Of a stretch of DNA of 64,000 nucleotides, positions 44,501 through 56,587 are shown one piece after another. The stretch covers positions 248,001 through 312,000 of the forward strand of contig CAWUHX010000064.1 in NCBI GenBank assembly GCA_963922205.1, read 5' to 3'. The first letter of the stretch is position 1. Every line of letters begins with the position of its first letter. Both the position numbers and the translations under genes were made by a program. Under the pieces are notes generated by a model, which saw only the letters and a list, made by a program, of their open reading frames with translations, did no database searches and had not been told where the DNA came from. Source of the stretch: Romanomermis culicivorax. Taxonomy: Eukaryota; Nematoda; Enoplea; Mermithida; Mermithidae.

Positions 44501-44739
44501 CATACCTGTACTTGGGGGGGGGGGTTTGGGGGGGACCCCCCCCCCACTTTGGCCAACCCATTACCCAAAATCATTTCCCCCCGTTTCCCCCCCCCCCAGT
44601 TCGGAAAAAGTTAAAAAAATTTTCAAAAAAGTGTATGTTTTTGCCGGCCTTTTTTGGGAAAAATTTCGACTTTTTTCTACCCCCCCCCCAAATTTCGGAT
44701 TTCCCCCCCCCCCAACTGGTCGGAGGTCTTACAGGTATG
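44501..44739. mobile_element. hAT-like MITE, family A, copy 3
   Basis: CATACCTGTACTTGG to TTACAGGTATG, with the same G and C runs as copies 1 and 2. The flanks do not match, so its target duplication has been lost or rearranged. Confidence 0.75.
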
Positions 44740-44867
44740 CGTGTGTAGTACTAAGTAGGCTTAGGCTTAGGCTTAGGCTTAGGCTTACCTGAGCCTAAGC
44801 CTACTTTTATTACTATACTTGACGTCTGCAACCCGCTTACTGTATATATACTTAGTACTACACACGC
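44739..44867. repeat. Interstitial TTAGGC telomere repeats inside an inverted repeat
   Basis: Five TTAGGC units (44756-44787) followed by an inverted GAGCCTAAGCCTA (44791-44803), all flanked by the inverted pair GCGTGTGTAGTACTAAG (44739-44755) and CTTAGTACTACACACGC (44851-44867). TTAGGC is the nematode telomere hexamer. Confidence 0.9.
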
Positions 44868-45112
44868 TATAAGTGGGTGTGCAGTGTGCACCTCGCACAG
44901 TAGTAACCTAATATTTCCTATTCGTAAATTTGACCCGGACGCAAACGATTTCTCTTCGAACAGTTTATTAGTATCGTTGCAGCAAACTTTATAGGCTGTC
45001 AAGACTGATGAGTGAAAAGAAATTCTGAATATTCTCTCTTCATTCAGTCAGATTCGGATCGAATTTAAAACTGAAATTCTTTTTGTGTTTGATTGATTCA
45101 AATAGAAAAGTC

Positions 45113-45560
45113 TATATCGTTGATAATGGTACAATGTTTCGATCGAAAATTAACACGATTTTCTACTTTATTTTCTCTAGTCTTTACAAGTTTGTTAAAT
45201 ATACATAAGATATCCGTTCGTAGTCGAAAATAGAATCAATTTGAACTTCCTGAACAATTCCACTGCTATTTGAATTGTCTCTGCATTCTATTTCTTTTTG
45301 AGATTTCGTGAACTATTTTGTTGCACAGTTTTTTTTCCCCACTGGCATGGTTAGCTGAAAAAATACGTTGGGTGCGATTTTTACAAAAAATTTATGCGTT
45401 AAACGTTAACTTTTTATCGAACTTTTGGCCTAAAACTTTTCCACAGTTTTCAGTATGTCCAGTGAAAAAAAATTTTTGTGCCATTGGCACAAATTTTTTT
45501 GGCCCCTTGTGCCAATTGGCACAAATGTCCGTGCACAAAAAAAAACGCTGGTTATTCCAG
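45113..45560 (+). repeat. Dispersed repeat, direct copy of 2484-3200 (without MITE)
   Basis: Same blocks as at 2484, ending CAAATGTCCGTGCAC. It is uninterrupted where 2900-3129 carries a MITE. Confidence 0.75.
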
Positions 45561-45689
45561 CGCATCCTTCTGTCTTAATTTTTTTTATTCAGCGCACGAC
45601 GGTGAATAAAAAAAATATATATATAATCACTCTGAATTTGAGAACGAACCGAGTTTTTATGGACTGACTACAGATAAACCCATATCGTT

Positions 45690-46800
45690 TTTGCAAGTAT
45701 ATGGCGATTGTTATGATAGCATGCTCTTTCATGCACTGTTTTTTTCCCCAAATCGTGCTTTTTCGGGAAAAAAAATCGGAAAGGGGAAAAAAAACAGAAA
45801 AGATGCATTTTGGTGCATTTTAGAAGGTCATAATCTCAAAATTTTCCGGCGCTTCGCGCCGAATCGATTATAACTTTAATAATCATTTTTATGCATTACT
45901 TAGCTCAGGTGCGGCTTTTAGCACGTCTACCTTCATTTATCATATAATCTATAATAGTTTTAATCATCTTGAACGTATAATCTTATGTTTTAATTGGAAA
46001 TCTTCAATATTTCATCTTGATATTTAATGAAGATTCACATTTTTCCCCTGACACATTTTTGAGAAAGATCAGTACGTCAAGTCTGTGAACTTTTTGAAGT
46101 GGTTATTCCTTTCTCAACGTAAAATCAATCCAAAAGCTTCATGGAAGTAGTTTTCGGAAACTTCTACTCTTGCTCATATCTATTTGGCCAAGTTCATTAG
46201 GGTGTGTGAATAAATTAATGATTTTAAAATTTTTCAAACATGAAATTCCAGAAATTACGACCTTTGAACAGAAAATTCGAAACTAATTCTTCAAAAAAGT
46301 GGTTCGAAAATTGATTTTTCAGTATCGCAGAATGTCAAAACCCAAAAAAATTTTCCGGCGTTTCAGGCAGGAAAGATTAATAGCTTTTTTGGGCTCTCAC
46401 TTGTCATCATAGACGACTTAACCGTCGATTTCACATGTAATTCAAAGTCATTATGCTCTTGGATAGTTTGCTGGAAAATTTTTTCCACAATGCTTGTAGA
46501 TTAGACTTCGATCAAACTCAAGAATTTCAAATGTTTCCTGAATTTTAATGAATTAAGGGCTCGAAAATGTTATTGAATAAATGTTGAATGACATCTCTTT
46601 TTTGATCGATTGCCGTGATGCTCAATATATACATTTCTTCAAAAAATAACCTAGCATTGGAATTTATTCACGTATATATACTGACTGATATTATAAAATT
46701 TGCTTGCAAAAATTTGGAATAGCTTGTAAAATTTAAGATCAACAAGCCACTTGGCTTGTGACTCGTAGGTCAAAAAAAACCCTGGAGGTATGCAAATTTT
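45690..46800 (+). repeat. Dispersed repeat with GGCGC hairpin ('repeat C'), copy 1
   Basis: Contains the blocks AGATGCATTTTGGTGCATTTT, CGGCGCTTCGCGCCG (45847-45861), TTAATGAAGATTCACATTTTT and, at 46740-46760, ACAAGCCACTTGGCTTGT. The last part (about 46240-46800) is present inverted at 50097-50640. Confidence 0.7.
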
Positions 46801-47059
46801 GCTTTGTCTCGTCAATAATATTGAGCTATCGTGATGTGATGTGTAGTATTTTGCAGCTACCAATCATCATCTCTAGCATTATATTCACAATATACCTACC
46901 TATGCAGCCTATTGTATACAACAACACAACCAGTGTTTCAACACAAGTGTTGAAAAATATTATGTAGTAGGGACTACGGAGTGTGTGTAATGCATCATTC
47001 TATTTTCACAGTGTATCTGTCTAATAGTATATATGTACATTAAGATTACAACTCATTTT
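46801..47059. other. Spacer without recognised feature
   Basis: No supported gene. Confidence 0.4.
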
Positions 47060-47062
47060 AAC

Positions 47063-47135
47063 ATGTACCTGGGTATACCCAGGTAATTCGGGTACACGGG
47101 TACCCGGGTAATGAATAAACGGGTACTCGGGTACA
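47063..47135 (+). repeat. Cluster of GGGTAC / palindromic ACCTGGGTATACCCAGGT
   Basis: TACCTGGGTATACCCAGGTA (47066-47085) is a perfect 20-base palindrome, followed by several GGGTAC and CGGGTA strings. Nature unknown. Confidence 0.75.
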
Positions 47136-47159
47136 AAATTTTTGTCGTGTGAAGCTCTA

Positions 47160-49529
47160 CTGATGCTGCATGTCCAATGTAAACGTATTAGATGACACCA
47201 AACCTGTGCTAGAACTCAATAAAACGATATTTAAATAAAAATATGGGTGGTTTATTTTATTGACTCCTGGTTTTTTGGTTCAAAGTCAAAATTGGGTTTT
47301 TTTTGTTTCTGACATTTTTAAAATGGGAAGAAAGTATACACGAGGAGTTCATGAGGCCTTTAGAGCACACATGCTGGTGGGGGAGGGGGTTTGACCTCCA
47401 GCAAATTCTTGCTGACCCTCAGCATATTTGACCCCCCTGCAATTATAGAGAAGATGACGGAGGAAAATGAGCTACAGACAAGCCAAAGTCGTCATAAAAC
47501 TGGAAATGATGCTGTAGTTTAATGATTTTTCTAAACAAAGCATACTTGATTCCAAACTAGTAGTAAGAACTTTAAAAAGTACTAACTGAGCATATAATTT
47601 CACATATCTGACTAATATAGGTTGCAGAATATGCTGCTCGGATGTTAGAAGGCCTATCTAAGACCCTTCTTTTCATTATTGAGAACAGAAAAATGAATTC
47701 TACTCCCTCTCCAGGCTGACCCCCAGCAGAACTTTCATTTCGTGCATGCATGCTCGCTCCCCCAACTTCCAGTTGTTGACAGGCTGGAAATCAAACAAAA
47801 ATATATTTTTTTCAGTCGAAAATCACTTTTTTGAGTTAAACATCCGCTTAAGAAAATTTTTTCGGCCCTCCGTGCGGGAATGATGCTTGGTATAATTTTC
47901 AAAGTAAAAATTCATTGATCAAGGGCCTGATTTTTCAATTTTTCGGTCAAAAAACGCATTTCTGAGCACTGCCTGACTCGCTCCACACGACTACAGAAGG
48001 TTGTCAACTCCATCCCCCTAGAAGTGACTTTGATCGTGTAGCCAGCAGTTCTGAGCTCTTACAGGCATGCGATCAAGAAGATTAATTTCCCAGTGGAAAT
48101 CTTAATTTTCGACGACAAAGTCAACTGAAATGTCAATTCTTTGGCGGGTAATTTAGGAAAAAACTGTCGAAAATGTTAAAGTTGTGTCGAAAATTTGTGC
48201 TTTCTGGGGTAAAAAATGGTGAAAATGTCAATTTTTTGGGCCGTCGTTTCATCATGTGTTTTTTGATAAAAACTACTTTTTGAAGTGATTTGCGAACTTG
48301 TTTAGTCGGAAAAATCAATTTTGTTTTCTTTATTGTCTCGGCTGCTGAGATAATTGTTGGCTATCAATGACCCCTTTCACAGAAAATGTCATTTTACTGT
48401 GTCTTTGGTGCTCCTTTTTTAACAAAAATGGCAATTTTTGGATGTCCAGTGCTAAAAAACAATTTTTTATAAAACTTTTCTTCAAACTTGCCATACCAGG
48501 AAAATACCGTGAAAAAGAAGAGCTATGAACAAGTTAAAACACGAATAATTCCTCCACAGCATCACCTAATACATAGTAAAAATGTAAGACATACAAAACA
48601 GACAGTCGGAAGCCAGCAACTAGCAGGCTTACAACTTTTGGCTCTCGTCTGGCTTGCATGAGCTTTCAAGCAAGCCGGAGGATATTATATTCAACCCCTC
48701 TCCTGGCTGACCCCCAGTGGAATATTCATGCCGTGCATGTTGCTTGAGGATCCCTATAGAAAAACGTTTCAAGAAGCTTTCTACTACAAAAAGGGTGTGA
48801 AAAAATCTGAAAATCGTTTTTTGGGTCCATTATTATACGTGCTCTTATTAATAGTAATGCAATTTGTTCAGCATACCACATTTGCAGTTAACTAATATAA
48901 CTACATTTTAATTTATTAGGTACAAAACAACGAACAAAATTATTGAAAAATATAGTATTATACATATTACAGGGTTCATACAATTTCCTGTCCGGAGATG
49001 CATTCTTATGCGTTTTTAAGAAAACATATCAAAAATTTTCCAGGGCTTCGCGCCGGATTTGAAATCACTTATGATTCTTGTTATCATTTCTGTTGTGCTG
49101 GCTTATAGCTTTTTAACATCAGCATGTTGTGGATGAATGTTTGACCTTGTGTTGTTTTTTCACATATTTGACTAAAACCTAGATTTTTCTAGATTATTTC
49201 CACAAAATCATTTTGCAGTTCTTTAGAATTTTCGACTTTCGGGAAGATAACTTTTTGCATTGGGTAAATGACTAAGCATGGGACAATAGCAGAGGTTCTT
49301 CTGTCTGAAAAAGTCATTCAATTCATTGCTGCTTGCCTAATTTTTGAATTTTAGTTTGCCCAACTAGAAACATGTTGAATTCACTAAAAAATTAGACTTT
49401 TCAGGCAGGAAATAGATTTTTAAAATAGTCATTTTCTTACAATATAGAATATCAAAATCAAAATTTTTTCGGATGCTCTGCACTGCATTAATTGCCGATC
49501 GATATCCGAGTCCAAAGTAAAATATCTAT
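47160..49529. other. Repeat-rich spacer
   Basis: No gene. GCTGACCCCCAG recurs (47716, 48707, and a variant at 47412) with CGTGCATG-type strings nearby, suggesting eroded copies of another short element. Another GGCGC-type half-hairpin lies near 49045. Confidence 0.45.
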
Positions 49530-50096
49530 CACACTTTTTTATGGTTTATACCAGTGCTTTTTTTTCACTGTGCAAAACTTTTTTTGCTTGTGCAAAACTT
49601 TTTTTTCTGATTTTTTGCACCTTGCAAGAAAAATATTTATCAAGTGTGAAGAAAAATTTGGTGTTTTCATATAGAAAAGATGCATTTTGGTGCATTCTAG
49701 TAGGTGCAAATCTCAAAATTTCCTGGCGCTTCGCGCCAGTTATAGATTTAATAAGCATTATTATTTATTTCCTAGGTCAGGTGCAGCTTCTGGCATGTCT
49801 ACCTTCACTTATCACTTAATCTATTTTCATCATCCTAAATGTATTATCTCATGTTTTAATTAGTAATCTTCAACATTTTGTCTTGATATATAATGAAGAT
49901 TCACATTTTTTCCTTGACACATTTTTTGAGAAGGATCAATAAGTCAAGTCTAAACTTTTTGAAGCGATTGATCCTTTCTTAACGTAAAATAAATTCAAAA
50001 GTTGTATTGAAATGGTTTTCGGAAATTTCTACTCTTCTACCTCATATCATTTGGGCCAAGTTCATGAGAGTTTGCAAATAAATTACTGGTTTTCAG
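49530..50096 (+). repeat. Repeat C, copy 2
   Basis: Same order of blocks as copy 1 with the hairpin CTGGCGCTTCGCGCCAG at 49723-49739. Confidence 0.7.
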
Positions 50097-51120
50097 GGTT
50101 TTTTTTGACCTAAGAGTCACAAGCCAAGTGGCTTGTTGACCTAAAATTTTACAAGCCATTCCAAATTTTTACAAGCCAATTTTGTAATATCAGTATACGT
50201 GAATAAATTTCAATGCTAGGTTATTTTTCAAAGAAATGTATATATTGAGCATCACGGCAATCGATCAAAAAAGAGATGTCATTCAACATTATTCAATAAC
50301 ATTTTAGAGCCATTAATTCATTAAAATTCAGGAAACATTTGAAATTTTTGAGTTTGATCGAAGTCTAATCTACAAGCATTGTGGAACAAATTTTCCAGCA
50401 AACTATACAAGAACATAATGACTTTGAATTACATGAGAAATCGACGGCTAAGTCCTCTATGATGACAAGTGTGAGCCCAAAAAAGCTATTAATCTTTCCT
50501 GCCTGAAACGCCGGAAAATTTTTTTGGGTATTGCGATGCTGGAAAATCAATTTTTCAAACACTTATTTGAAATATTAGATTCGAATTTTCTGTTCAAAAG
50601 TCGTAATTTGTAGAATTTTATGTTTGAAAAATTTCAAAACCATTAATTTATTCACACACTCTCATAAAATTGGCCGAAAAGATATGAGTAAGAAGAGTAG
50701 AAATTTCCGAAAACTACTTCCATGAAGCTTTTGGATTGATTTTAGGTTAAGAAAGGAAAAATCGCTTCAAAAAGTTTACAGACTTGACGTATTGATCTTT
50801 CTCAAAAAATGTGTCAAGGGAAAAATGTGAATCTTCATTAAATATCAAGATGAAATATTGAAGATTACCAATTAAATTATGAGATAATACGTTTAAGATG
50901 ATTAAAACTATTAAAGATTAAATGATAAGTGAAGGTAGACATGTTAGAAGCAGCGCCTGAGCTAGAAAATAAATAATAATGCTTATTTAAGTTATAACCG
51001 GCGCGAAGCGCCGGAAAATTTTGAGATTATGACCTTCGAAAATGCACCAAAATGCATCTTTCCTGTATCCGATATGATCAAACGCATAAATCGAAAAATT
51101 CTGACAAGCCATTTTGGCTT
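50097..51120 (-). repeat. Repeat C, copy 3, inverted
   Basis: Inverted relative to copies 1 and 2. Its hairpin CCGGCGCGAAGCGCCGG is at 50998-51014. Confidence 0.7.
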
Positions 51121-51189
51121 GTTGGACTAAAATTCTACAAGCCATTTTGTCAGTCCAACTAGCCATGGCTTGTAAAATGCTAAAAAAAA

Positions 51190-51360
51190 AACTATGCTGG
51201 TTTTAAAATTTTTCAAATGAAAAATTTCTAGAAAGTACGAATTTTGAACAGAAAATTTGAATGTATTTCTTGAAATAAATGTTCAGAAAATTGATTTTCT
51301 AGTGTCGCTGAATGTCAATACCCAAAAAAATTTTCCGGCGCTTGGCGCCGGGAACATTAC
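51190..51360 (+). repeat. Repeat C fragment
   Basis: Matches the 46240-46370 part of copy 1, ending with CCGGCGCTTGGCGCCGGG. Confidence 0.65.
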
Positions 51361-51710
51361 TATAATACACTTTATTCCCATCTGTGGGTGCATGGGTATA
51401 ATAGATATGCATAAGCGTTTATATTAACTCACAAAGTTGTGCTAGACATAGTTCTATTTTAAGCATTATTGAGTGACCCTACATGGTTTTGTATAGTTTA
51501 GGTAGTTATCGAGATCTTTTAGTCATGTCTAGGCTGATGCAGTCAGTTGAATATAGTACTGAATTAGGCAGACAATGTTGTAAGAATATTGTCATAGTTT
51601 TTAATTGATTAGGTACATACTTGACCTGAAAAATCAAGATTTGAATCCTGGAAAATTCTCAACTCGCATGTTTGATTGATTTCAGATTTATAATAGATTA
51701 TACAACAGAC
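51361..51710. other. Spacer without recognised feature
   Basis: No gene or repeat family recognised. Confidence 0.4.
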
Positions 51711-51712
51711 TA

Positions 51713-53425
51713 GTTTATTAGAAAATGCCCCGATGGGGCAGAAAAAAGGAGAATATACTTACTTGGACAGTTGCCATGGTGAAAAAGAAGTGGACTAGAT
51801 TTTTGAGAACTTGGGTCAAAGTTGGAAAAAATTCACTTCCTTTATATTGGATTTTCATTCTTTCTCAAAAAAATTGTCTATGTCTGTAAAAAAGTATATT
51901 CTGCAGCATCGTGCATTTTGTCCTTCAACTGGCATCAACTACAGTAAAATTTTTCTATATGAAAATTATATGCACCTGACTTCAAGTGTAAAGAAATGGT
52001 AAACCGATAGCATTTTAACTCCGGACCAATTCAAAACTCCTGCCTTTCACACTAGCTGAAAAATAGTGAGGGAGGCATATTATAGTCATTTTCAAAACTA
52101 CAAATGAACCTGAGGTTCGTTGCACTAACCCAACATGAGTATAATCTCAACATCAGGATTAAATTGATGATCCTGAGTTTAAGCTATTCACAATGTCCAA
52201 ATTATTTTCTTCCAATGCACAAATCATACCCACTTCAGGATTAACTAAAACTGAGGTTTAAGTTCGGGTTTGGGAATTGCAGAAATTTTTATATATATTT
52301 GCTTTAGGAATAAGAAAATTATGCGAAAATTTTAGTGCAACCCGACAGCTCGAGCTGGGGATAATCTTGACATTGAGCTCGTTATGATCCGGATGACATT
52401 CAAATTATACCGAACTTGAGATCAAGCCGAGTGGCCTTTTTGTTTGAGATTACCTTGAGCGTGAGCTCAGACCTCTTTAGTGCAACTGGGATTTGGTTAC
52501 AGTGATTGGGCACTGATCTGCAAATGGGAGAACAGGGTAAAGCATACAAAAATGCACCTGATTTAGGCCTGCCTATATTAGGAGTGTGCGCGAAATCCCA
52601 TACCCGGTTCTCGCCGACTCTACTCGCACTCCCACGGCAACAGTATGACTTTTTTGAAAGCAAGATCGGAGCGACAAAGATGGGTGAAATTGCTTCCTAT
52701 TTGCAATCCCGCAAAAAGCGGTCTTCCTGCAAATTTCAGTTTAAATCCAAAAACTGTGAATGATGCTATTTTGCTCAATAGTTAAATAGAAGAGAATAAA
52801 TTTGTTTGTAGCTTGTAATCAGTAGAACTTATGGAGTGAATTCTATATGATAGGTTATATAAAATGAGTGAATGAAACGTATCTTGCACAATCAATTTAG
52901 TTCTTAGAAGACTTTGTGCTGTAGCTCTTTTTTCTAAAAAAGCTGAATGGGATTTTATGTGCCACTTTCCCTCAGTTGATTCCTTTTGTTGAAACCAAAT
53001 TCAGTAAAAATGTTTAACACAGTTGGAAGCAAACATGTGTGAGAGGGGACATGGGGAAACTTCCACAAGTGTTTTGAAACTCAAAAATTTGTTATGCAAA
53101 AAATTTTTTTGTCAACTTTTTCTGAATTTTTTGTCTCAAAAAATTCTAAAACACCAAGGTTCACGCCTGTACCCTCCTAAAAATTTCAGAGATGCACATG
53201 CTTGGTTGGAAAGTGTGTTGATGCACTCAGCTGCAGAATATACTTTTTCACAGACATAGACAATTTCTTTGCGAAAGAATGAAAATCCAATATAAAGGAA
53301 GTGAATTTTTTCCAACTTTGACCGAAGTTCTCAAAAATCTAGTCCACTTCTTTTTCTACCATGGCAACTGTCGAAGCAAGTATATTCTCCTTTTTTCTGC
53401 CCCATCGGGGCATTTTCTAATAAAC
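51713..53425. mobile_element. 1.7-kb element with ~200-bp terminal inverted repeats and TA flanks
   Basis: The ends match in inverted orientation: GTTTATTAGAAAATGCCCCG at 51713 and its complement ending at 53425, extending inward for about 200 bp through the block TATAAAGGAAGTGAATTTTT. TA lies on both sides (51711-51712, 53426-53427), as for Tc1/mariner-type insertions. No transposase is seen inside, so it is non-autonomous. A second short element is nested within it. Confidence 0.75.
52119..52486. mobile_element. Short nested TIR element
   Basis: Ends GTTGCACTAA (52119-52128) and TTAGTGCAAC (52477-52486) are a perfect 10-bp inverted pair. No clear target duplication. Confidence 0.5.
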
Positions 53426-53644
53426 TAGTTCACCTCTTTTTAGTGGGCCTCAACCATGCACGAAAACCTTCATAGAAGCATATTGAAGTTTAAAATTGGT
53501 CATCTTCACGTCAAAAAAACAATAAAAAACCATCTTTTGAAGAAAAAAACAATAAAAAACCACCTATTGAATATCCTCATGGTGTAGAATTCTTCAACCC
53601 AAAAAATCGCAGGAATGCCTTTGTTTACACTCGATATGAATTAG

Positions 53645-54640
53645 TGTGTAAAGTGATCACATTTATTAAATTCTCAGTGATTGAAAACCCCTCCCAAAGA
53701 AATTTTTTGTGTAAAGTGATCGCATTCAATTCCCAATGGTCGAAAACCCCTTTCACAAAAAAATTACGAAAATAGGCTTGGTTAAATCCAGAATAATTTT
53801 TTTGTGTAAAGTGACGCATCCATTGAATTCCCCGCAGTCGAAACCCCCTTCCACAGAAAATCACAAAAATATGCTTGTTTACACCCCAGATAGATTTTTG
53901 TATAAAATGACGTATCCATTGAATTTTCCCCAGTCGAAAACGCCTTCCACAAAAAATAACGAAAATACACTTATTTACACCCAGAATAGTTTTATATGTA
54001 AGATGATCGCATTCATCAAATTCCACATGGTCGAAAACCCCTTCCACTGAAAAATCTCGAAAATACCCTTGTTCACTCACGGGATAATTTTTTGTGTAAA
54101 GTGATCACATTCATGGAATTCATTGTGGTCGAAAATCCCCTCCACAAGAAAATTACGGCAATACGCATGTTTACACCCTGGATAACTTTTTTTGTGTAAA
54201 GTGAAGCATCCATTGAATTCCCTGCAGTCGAATACCCCTTCCATAGAAAATCACAAAAATATGCTTGTTTACACCCAGGATAGTTCTTTTATGTAAGATG
54301 ATCACATTCATCAAATTCCTCGTGGTCGAAAACCCCTTCCACTGAAAAATACCGAAAATACGCTTGTTTACTCACGGGATAATTTTTTGTGTAAAGTGAT
54401 CACATTTATTGAATTCCTCGTGGTCGAAAACCTCTTCCAGCAAAAAATCACGAAAATACGCTCGTTTACACATTTGATAATTTTTTTGTGTAAAGTGACC
54501 ATCTATTGAATCCTCGCGGTCGAAAATTCCCTCCACTGAAAAATTACGGAAATACGCTCGTTTACACCAAGGATAATTTTTTGTGTAAAGTGACTGCGTC
54601 CATCAAATTCCCAATGGTCGAAAACCCTAGCAGCAAAAAA
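53645..54640 (+). repeat. Tandem array, ~97-bp unit, about ten copies
   Basis: GTGTAAAGTGA-type starts at about 53645, 53709, 53804, 53900, 53996, 54094, 54194, 54292, 54389, 54488 and 54583, so most intervals are 95-100 nt. Each unit also has GGTCGAAAACCCC and TACGCTTGTTTACAC. The 151-codon frame on the - strand is a by-product of the repeat. Confidence 0.92.
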
Positions 54641-54769
54641 ATCCCAATAAGGCTACAGGTTCGATTGAAACTGGAAAGAAATTAGTAGTGCATTATGCTG
54701 CAAAAAATTATTTTTTTGAACTCATAAGTATTATATAACAAAATTGGGGAATTTGGCGTTTTCCGGAAC

Positions 54770-55125
54770 TTTGAACAACCATATAATTGAATTGAGGCCA
54801 TATTTCAAAGAAAAAAAAATTCGCATTTGAGATTACCCCCCCCCAAGATGCTTAGGCCGAAGTATGGAGGTTGGATATGGCACACCGATTGCTGGGCACG
54901 GTGGAACTGGGGGGCCTTAAAAAGTGCGTTTTTTACCTGTTTTTGGGGCCCCACCGAGCACCACTTGCAGATAGAGGCGAAATGACAAAAGGCACCCCAT
55001 AGTTTGCCCCTATGCCCGATATTATGCAAAAAACCCGAAGGTTCTAGCTCTTACCGTTTTGGCTCTAGAGGGGGGGCATGAAATTTGAGGGCCAAGTATA
55101 TTATAGGTTGACGCTGTCGCGCTAC
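54770..55125 (+). repeat. Dispersed repeat, direct copy of 6618-6970
   Basis: Colinear with 6618-6970 over its length. Confidence 0.75.
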
Positions 55126-55331
55126 CTATGATTTTATTGACTTCAGATAATATAAACGAGTACTCATGTAGTATTTAAGGTATGTGAAAATATCTCTCCC
55201 CATCCCTGTCCCCGAAAGAACGGGGAAAACTCGTCCTCGTCCCCATCCCCGAAAAAAATCTGTCCCCGTACGATCATTTTCTTATCACCTTGTTATCCAA
55301 GATAGACCGCACCGCGTTTTAAGCACCGGAC

Positions 55332-55580
55332 CATACATGCACATAGGGGGGGGATAAACCCCCATGCCTGTGACCCTGGCCACACCCCTGGCCAAAAAAA
55401 GTCGTCAAACACCCGCCTAATGTTTTTCCATTACAGCTTTTCTGATGATTTTTGTGCATATTTTGTACGAAAAACAGGCTTACAGAACCATTTTTTGTTT
55501 TTTTTGCTCACCCACCCCCCTACCCACTGGAAAAAAAGTCCATGGACCCTCTCCCTGTAAAATCCTTGCGGTGCTGTCTG
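55332..55580 (+). mobile_element. hAT-like MITE, family B, copy 2
   Basis: CATACATGCACATAG to GGTGCTGTCTG; flanks CACCGGAC (55324-55331) and TACCGTAC (55581-55588) agree at six of eight positions. Confidence 0.75.
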
Positions 55581-55644
55581 TACCGTACCATACTCATATT
55601 TGACCACACCCTCTTTATTTGGCCCTCATATGCTTAACTGTTAA

Positions 55645-56550
55645 GGCCCTGTCATGCTTCGCCGCGCGCTACAGCACAGCGCCGTATGGTGCCGCTTTTT
55701 TACTTTTCGATTTTGCTCTTTTCAAAAAATGTGTATTGCTCGTCTTGACGTGAAATACAAAAAGTGCGAAAAAGATGAAAAATACGAAAAAAATCAAAAA
55801 ATAAAAAGCGCAAAAGGAAAATAAAAATCAATCATTCCTGCACGGTGCAGATAGAAGCTTGCAAAAAAGCCAAGTCTAAAGATTTTGGGCTCTTACTTCA
55901 ATTTGCTTCTCATTCCAACGATTAATAGCTCTTGAACTGCTGAGAAATATAAATTTATATAAATTGATTTTGAAAAATTGAATATATATTCAATTTTACA
56001 CGATTATTCATTCACATATGTATACAGGATCCAGATCTGATCTGGGTCCGGTCGGACCTGCTGTTTAGGACCCAGATTCAAAGTGGATCCATCCTTTCTC
56101 TAGTATTCGGGAAACGGGGACGTTCAGGGAATAGGGACTAAAGCATTTATTGGGTAAATAGGAAATTTATTGGTTATTCGGGGAATCGGGACCTACGGGG
56201 AATATGGACTTTCGGACAATCGGGATATTTGCGGAAAAGAGACGTTGGAGGAATAAAGATATGTAACCAAAATGTGCGAGTACACTAATTTTTACACATT
56301 CTTCATTGAAAATTAAGTAATCAATTTGGTAAAATAATTTGACAAGTGTCAGAATTCACCATTCAAGTGAAAACACATAACTTGTTCGAAAATTTCGGTT
56401 CAGTTGAAACTTGATGGCGGCGCAATGTGGCGCCACAAAAATTACAAAAACATATTCATACTTCTAAAGTGGTACCCCGCGGCGCCAGCCGGCGCTGCTT
56501 TTTAGTATGAATAGAACAACCGGCGCCGCGCGGTGAAGTATGACAGGGCC
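55645..56550. mobile_element. 906-bp TIR transposon directly upstream of the host-like gene
   Basis: Inverted ends GGCCCTGTCATGCTTCGCCG (55645) and CGGTGAAGTATGACAGGGCC (to 56550), each followed inward by GC-rich GCGCC strings. The left flank is TTAA (55641-55644) and the right flank TTCA (56551-56554), which could be a mutated TTAA pair as in piggyBac insertions. No transposase; non-autonomous. It ends 37 bp before the start codon of the gene at 56588. Confidence 0.75.
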
Positions 56551-56587
56551 TTCACAGTAGAAAGTGGGTGTCTCTTATGCTTTAGTT

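Noticed and set aside
52400-52763. Overlapping ORFs on both strands near 52.4-52.8 kb
   Set aside because: No domain, low-complexity surroundings and location at the edge of a nested transposon; no support for a gene.
53625-54080. 151-codon protein on the - strand
   Set aside because: Lies inside the 97-bp tandem array and repeats with it.
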